A stretch of DNA of 10,779 nt from contig CAZBIU010000242.1 of assembly GCA_964491625.1 (NCBI GenBank), positions 1-10,779 of the forward strand, written 5' to 3'. Made by a program: the position numbers and the translations under genes. Shown here piece by piece: positions 7,070 through 10,779 of the stretch; within the stretch, counting starts at the first letter, position 1, and every line of letters starts with the position of its first letter. The notes beneath the pieces were generated by a model that saw only the letters and a program-made list of their open reading frames with translations, did not search any database and was not told where the DNA came from. Origin of the DNA: Fen-1118 sp964491625. GTDB lineage: Bacteria > Myxococcota_A > Polyangia > Fen-1088.

Positions 7070-7224
7070 NNNNNNNNNNNNNNNNNNNNNNNNNNNNNNN
7101 NNNNNNNNNNNNNNNNNNNNNNNNNNNNNNNNNNNNNNNNNNNNNNNNNNNNNNNNNNNNNNNNNNNNNCGGGACCGGCGGAGCCACCACGGGCGGCGCG
7201 GGCGGAGGCGTCGGCACGGGCGGC
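7015..7224. repeat. Identical 55-bp blocks flanking the N gap
   Basis: Positions 7015-7069 and 7170-7224 are the same 55 bases and touch the gap on each side. They encode 18 tether residues (GTGGATTGGAGGGVGTGG). The block after the gap is followed by a further near-copy of its last 24 bases (GCGGGCGGAGGCGTC then AGC instead of GGC), so the region is a genuine short tandem repeat that would break an assembly. Confidence 0.95.
7070..7169. other. Assembly gap of exactly 100 N
   Basis: One hundred unresolved bases, the conventional length for a gap of unknown size. It lies inside a Gly-rich tandem-repeat tether. No biological content can be read from it, and its real length may be zero or negative (overlap). 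Confidence 0.99.
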
Positions 7225-9615
7225 GCGGGCGGAGGCGTCAGCACGGGCGGCTCTACCTCCGGCGGGCGAGGTGGCGTGACCGGGACATTCACCAGCTCCG
7301 CTGGGGGAAGCTCGGGCTTGGGCGGCACGCTCTCGCCGGGGAGTGGGGGCGTCGCGGGGACATCTGCCATCTCCCAAGGGGGAGGCTCGGGCGGTCGAGG
7401 CGATGCGGACGCGGGCAACGGCGGAGCGGCGGGCAGCACGGCTGGCGGCAGCGGCGGGGCTATCGGAGCGGGAGGGTCGACCGCACCCGGGACAGGCGGC
7501 GTGACCATTGGGTCCGGCGGCACGACGGCTGCTGCCGGCGGCAGCGGCGTGGGCGGGAGCGGCAGCGGAGGCGCCGGAGAGGGTGGACACAGCACCGCAG
7601 GAACCTCCACGGCATCGACACGCAGCAGCTCTGGGTGCTCGTGCGAAATCGGCCGGGCTTCCGGCACGGGGCTCGATCGGCTGGGCTTGCTTCTTGGCCT
7701 TCTCGGCCTAGCGACCTTCCGACGCTTGCGGCAGCGGGGCTGCTCGACAGCCGCTACGACCAAAGTCGCGTTGGCCTTCTCGGGCTTCATCGCGGGCCTC
7801 CTGCTTCCGAGAGACGCGTTTGCCAAGACCTTCACCGATTACTTCAAACCGACTCCGATCGTCTGTCCCGCCACCTCGAACACCTGGGGGGACAAGGCCG
7901 TGCTCCCGCGCGATACGTGCAACGGGCTCGAGGATGCCACCGGAACGCCGACCGTCAAGCCCCAGTGGATGTACTGGGATGGCAAGATCCTCCGCGCTGG
8001 CGATGGCAAGTACCACATGTTCGCTGACCGCTGGCCGCACGAAAGCGGCATGGGCGACTGGGTAAACTCCGACACCGTCCATGCGGTCAGCACGGCCCTG
8101 CTCGGCCCGTACGTCGACCAAGGGTACGCCTTCGACAATGGTCCCGACAGCAAAGATCCGCACAAGGGCCACAACGTCACGGCCAGCGAGCTTCCCGACG
8201 GGACCTATTGCCTGATCGTCGACGAGATCGTTCCCTTCACGATCTTCACGGCCGGCTCGCTCGACGGACCCTGGACGAACCGGGGGCACGCGCAGATCGA
8301 CACCAATGGCGTTCCCATCAACATCCCGCAGCCGGGAGACCAGCACCTCGAGTCGAACATCAGCTTCGTGGTGCGCCCAGACGGCAACTACGAGATCATC
8401 CAGCGCCACGGCATCATTGCCATCAGCACGACGGGGCTGCTCGGTCCCTACAAAGTGCAGCAGCCCACCACCACCTATGCGTCGGGGCAAACGCCGCCGT
8501 CTAACCTGGCGACCATCTATCCCAATCGGCCGAAGCACCTGAGCTCGCTCGCACCGCAGACCCCCGAAAGCGTCTACGTCTACGCCGAGGATCCCATCAT
8601 CTGGTACAGCGGCGGCCAGTACCACGTCATCTACGACTACCCCGACGACCGGGTTGCCTATCACCTCACCTCGCCCGACGGCATTCGCGGGTGGACCGAT
8701 CAGGGCCTGGCCTTCGATCCGAGGGATTCGCAGAAGCTCTTCACCAACAGCGATGGCAGCGTCGGCCACTGGTACAACGTCGAACGGCCGAACGTGATCA
8801 TGGAAAACGGCCACGTCGCCTACTTCACCTTCGCGGTAAGCGACGTGTTCAAGATGGGGATCTCGGGCAATTCCAACGATGACACGAAGGTCGTCGTGGT
8901 GGCATTCGACGGAGTCACGTTCGACCAGGAGACCGGGATCGGGGGGGTCGACGGGGGAGCGGGCGGGAGCGGCGGTGCGGGAGGCAGTGGAGGAGCCGAC
9001 GGCAGCGCGGGTGGCAGCGGCGGCAGGGATGCGCCCGCGGCCGGTTCGGGTGGCGGCTCGGGTGGCGCGGGCGGCGGTTCCGGCGGCGCGACCTCGTCTC
9101 TGCCGGGCACGGGCGGAACCGTTTTGGCCGGCGGCACCTCGGGCAGCGCCGCGACAGCTGGACGCGGCGGCTCCGGCGGCGCAGGCAGCACGGGGGCCAC
9201 CACGGGATCCGGCGGGACATTGACCAGTACAGTCACAGGCGGTCGTAGCGGGACCGGCGGTGCGCCCTCTTCCGGAGGGTCGGGCGGAGCGCAAAGCTAC
9301 GGCGGCTCGAGCTTGGGCAGCCACCCCGGCACCGGCGGATCAGCGACCACGTCAGGCAGCTCGGGCGGGACTGCAGAAACCGGCGGCGCGGGCGGAGATG
9401 GCGTTGGCGGAGGCCTCGGCGGCATGCACGGCGGCGCGGGGGGGACCGCGAGTAGCCGGAGCGGATGCGCTTGCGGGCTTGCCGACCGCCGCCGCCCAGC
9501 GGCCGATGGGCTGCTCGCTGCCTTCTGTGCACTTGCGTTGTTCCGACGGCGACGCCGGCCCTGTCGGGGAAACTCGAGCTCGAAGGTATGCATTAATAGG
9601 GATGCTGGCCTCTGA
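7170..9615 (+). CDS. Tether + internal MYXO-CTERM + signal peptide + GH43/GH117-like beta-propeller hydrolase + MYXO-CTERM
   Basis: 814 residues from 7171, open at its 5' end because of the gap; probably continuous with the GH5 gene (predicted total 1174 residues). Order: Gly-rich tether, 1-150; MYXO-CTERM-like segment, about 152-190 (SGCSC, LGLLLGLLGLATF, RRLRQR); signal-peptide-like segment to Ala218 (VALAFSGFIAGLLL, DAFA|KTF); hydrolase domain, about 219-590; Gly-rich tether; final MYXO-CTERM. The hydrolase shows repeated blade motifs: WDGKILRAGDGKYHMFADRW, GHNVTASELPDGTYCLI, SFVVRPDGNYEII, AEDPIIWYSGGQYHVIYDY and VERPNVIMENGHVAYFTF. These suit the five-bladed GH43/GH32/GH117 superfamily, whose members often trim arabinose, xylose or galactose units. 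Exact family and catalytic acids are uncertain. If the second part is made separately, the only start near the signal peptide is a TTG at 7726, with no ribosome site; no ATG or GTG lies nearby. Confidence 0.8.
7624..7740 (+). other. Internal MYXO-CTERM-type sorting segment
   Basis: A Ser-rich run leads to SGCSC, then a hydrophobic helix LGLLLGLLGLATF and the basic cluster RRLRQR. This is the tripartite plan of the MYXO-CTERM tail, which in myxobacteria is thought to direct exported proteins to the surface through a dedicated processing protease. Here it should mark the end of the GH5 protein, but no stop codon follows in any nearby frame that would end it. Confidence 0.75.
7726..7824 (+). other. 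Second signal-peptide-like segment, directly after the internal MYXO-CTERM
   Basis: A basic start (RQR), the hydrophobic core VALAFSGFIAGLLL and a good signal peptidase I site DAFA|KTF, so the mature hydrolase would begin at 7825. The RRLRQR of the preceding segment doubles as its basic n-region. A TTG at 7726 is the only plausible independent start. Confidence 0.6.
9454..9570 (+). other. C-terminal MYXO-CTERM-type sorting tail
   Basis: SGCACG, then the hydrophobic DGLLAAFCALALF, then RRRRRP, sixteen residues before the stop. The order and spacing match the myxobacterial C-terminal sorting signal. It suggests surface anchoring of the beta-propeller hydrolase after its Gly-rich tether. Confidence 0.8.
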
Positions 9616-9693
9616 GAGCGGAGAGGTTAGAAGCCGCGCTTTCTGCGGGTTGGCGCGAATGCCAAGGGCTGCCCCGTCGAAGCACACCCCGCC
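9616..9693. other. Convergent intergenic spacer
   Basis: 78 bases between the stops of the hydrolase and the AraC-type gene. One short inverted repeat, TTGGC (9650-9654) with GCCAA (9661-9665), could form a 5-bp hairpin usable from either side, but no T run follows it. I do not call a terminator. Confidence 0.4.
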
Positions 9694-9806
9694 CTATCGC
9701 ATGGTTCGCCGGTATGAAGCTGGGCTAAGGTGCTGAAGGCGCCGGAATACTTTGCTGAAGTGATTCGCATTGGCAAAACCGCAGGCCGAGGCGATCGCTT
9801 TCAGCG
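9694..9806 (+). repeat. 113-bp perfect direct repeat, copy 2
   Basis: The 3' end of the AraC-type gene, identical to 2842-2954. The repeat boundary coincides exactly with the last base of the TAG stop codon, and the other boundary lies inside a Leu codon of the second helix-turn-helix region. Confidence 0.95.
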
Positions 9807-10686
9807 GCAGGCGGGTCTCGATCAGCATGCGGGCAGCCTCGTGCACGCGCACCTGGGTTGCAAAATGCGCGGGCGTCAGACCGGTGCGCTCGCGGAAGAG
9901 GAAGCTGAAGTGCTTTCGGCTCACGCCTTCGTGGTTGGCGAGGTCGGCGACGCCAACGGTCCCGGGCAAAGCCGCGAGAATGCGCGCCCGAGTCTCGTCC
10001 AAGAATCGCTGTCCCGCGCCGAAGCTGTCGTGTCCTTGTTCTGCCCATCGCTCATACGCGAGCACGAAATCGAAGAGGGCCAGCTCGACCTCGAAGCGGT
10101 CGCGAAAGTCTTTCTTGATTACACCACTTAGGAGCCGCAGAACGCTGGCCGCTAGGACACCGTCGGGCTCGACCTCGACCAGGGGACCTCGGGCGGCAAC
10201 CTGCTTGGTCACTCGCGTAACCAGCCAGGGATTGTGAATGCCAAACCACGCAAAGGTCCAGCCCGGCGAATCCGCGGGCAAGTAGTAGCGGTGGCGCGAA
10301 GGAACCAGGATGAAAAATGCCCTGCCCGGCGTGATCCGTTGCGGCTCCTGACCGTAGAGCTGGAAATGTCCCCAGCCACTCAAGCCGAGCTGAAAGTAGA
10401 CCACCGGAGGGTCGTCTGGACCCGGGCGGTTCATCCCGTCGAAGTAGTAGCTGGTCGGATCCATTCGGGTCTCGATGCTTCCGGTGTACGCCGACTTGAG
10501 TGTCCACCACAACGGTGGCGGCACCGGCTTGCAGAGAAGATCGGTCAGATGGCGAACTGACTTCGCCCATTCTGGCGGGGGCGGCGGTCCGACGTTCCAC
10601 CTCGCGACCACATCGCCTGTGAGCACCTGGTAGCTACGGCGCCGCCACTCCGCAACCTGCGATTTCGACGGGCCCTTCATGGACAC
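9694..10686 (-). CDS. AraC-family transcriptional regulator
   Basis: 330 residues from a GTG at 10686-10684; an ATG two codons later (10680-10678) is an equally possible start, and neither has a Shine-Dalgarno sequence. Residues about 35-190 look like the cupin-type sugar-sensing domain of AraC regulators (YFQLGLSGWGHFQLYG, RITPGRAFFILVPS, WTFAWFGIHNP). Residues about 230-330 are the DNA-binding domain with two helix-turn-helix units: VADLANHEGVSRKHFSFLFR and, after RVHEAARMLIETRLPL, KAIASACGFANANHFSKVFR followed by SPASYRR, the standard AraC signature. Length is normal for the family. Members usually bind direct repeats and activate sugar-use genes when the ligand is bound, so it is a good candidate controller of the neighbouring hydrolases; that link is inferred from position. 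Its last 113 bases are duplicated in the divergent promoter region. Confidence 0.93.
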   Translation of the reverse strand: MSMKGPSKSQVAEWRRRSYQVLTGDVVARWNVGPPPPPEWAKSVRHLTDLLCKPVPPPLWWTLKSAYTGSIETRMDPTSYYFDGMNRPGPDDPPVVYFQLGLSGWGHFQLYGQEPQRITPGRAFFILVPSRHRYYLPADSPGWTFAWFGIHNPWLVTRVTKQVAARGPLVEVEPDGVLAASVLRLLSGVIKKDFRDRFEVELALFDFVLAYERWAEQGHDSFGAGQRFLDETRARILAALPGTVGVADLANHEGVSRKHFSFLFRERTGLTPAHFATQVRVHEAARMLIETRLPLKAIASACGFANANHFSKVFRRLQHLSPASYRRTMR

Positions 10687-10692
10687 TGCTAT

Positions 10693-10722
10693 ATCTTACT
10701 GCTACCGCCGAGCCCCTCGCAA
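10693..10722 (-). promoter_or_regulatory. Possible promoter of the AraC-type gene
   Basis: On the minus strand TTGCGA (10722-10717) and TAAGAT (10698-10693) are 18 bases apart and each matches four of six consensus bases of a sigma-70 promoter. Transcription would begin about seven bases later, at or beside the GTG at 10686, giving a leaderless message. That would explain the missing Shine-Dalgarno sequence. Beyond it, to the window edge, I see nothing else. Confidence 0.35.
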
Positions 10723-10779
10723 TGCCCGCTGGCCTGCTCGGCCCTCCGCTCTGCAAGCGCTGCGTGAATCTGCGGTTCG

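Noticed and set aside
7015..7260. Repeats around the gap as a CRISPR or mobile-element signature
   Set aside because: They are in-frame Gly-rich codon repeats of a protein tether, without spacers, transposase or target-site structure.
5900..7279. GH5 frame extended through the Ns to 7279 as a 459-residue protein
   Set aside because: The frame after the gap is an artefact of the arbitrary 100-base length; the Gly-rich tether continues in a different frame to 9615.
6897..7835. Minus-strand Pro-rich open frame across the N gap
   Set aside because: Shadow of the GH5 tether; it includes unresolved bases and has no independent support.
7708..9324. Minus-strand open frame of 538 residues opposite the beta-propeller gene
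   Set aside because: Long only because of high GC content; no motif, whereas the plus strand encodes clear hydrolase blades and a signal peptide.
9650..9665. Short hairpin between the convergent genes as a bidirectional terminator
   Set aside because: Only a 5-bp stem and no T run on either side.

Overview
The window is GC-rich and reads as accessory polysaccharide-degradation DNA from a myxobacterium (Myxococcota, probably a Polyangiales/Sorangium-like lineage; the phylum call is an inference). The main evidence is two copies of the MYXO-CTERM type of tail (a small Cys motif, then a short hydrophobic stretch, then an Arg cluster), exported enzymes carried on very long Gly/Ser/Thr-rich tethers, and several lipoprotein signals. 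No rRNA, tRNA, CRISPR array, transposase or prophage gene is visible.

Layout. Minus strand, left: a lipoprotein serpin whose C-terminal half runs off the left edge (1-880), then a lipoprotein feruloyl-esterase-like CE1 hydrolase (1165-2673) with a hairpin just after its stop. Next comes a 562-base divergent region (2674-3235) containing a broken 36-codon fragment of an AraC-type regulator. Plus strand, centre and right: a lipoprotein glycoside hydrolase of family GH2 (3236-5872), then, 63 bases on, a secreted GH5 enzyme (5936 onward). The GH5 tether is interrupted by a 100-N assembly gap (7070-7169), and the frame after the gap runs to 9615. That frame holds the end of the tether, a MYXO-CTERM segment, a second signal-peptide-like segment with no stop between them, a GH43/GH117-like five-bladed beta-propeller hydrolase, a second Gly-rich tether and a terminal MYXO-CTERM. 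Minus strand, right: a complete AraC-family regulator (9694-10686), convergent with the hydrolases.

How the genes fit together. The set looks like a surface-displayed kit for a feruloylated plant polysaccharide such as a hemicellulose or pectin side chain. An esterase would remove aromatic esters, the GH5 would cut the backbone, the GH2 and the GH43-like enzyme would trim side chains or oligosaccharides, and the AraC protein would switch on the set in response to a sugar. The serpin may protect the exposed enzymes from proteases. Substrates are inferred from family membership and were not read from the sequence.

Most unusual points: (a) the bases on either side of the N gap are an identical 55-base block, and overlapping them restores one open frame, giving a predicted 1174-residue GH5/beta-propeller fusion with a MYXO-CTERM and a signal peptide back to back in its middle; (b) a perfect 113-base copy of the regulator's 3' end, beginning exactly at its stop codon, sits in the divergent promoter region; (c) a serpin is encoded beside cell-anchored plant-wall enzymes.
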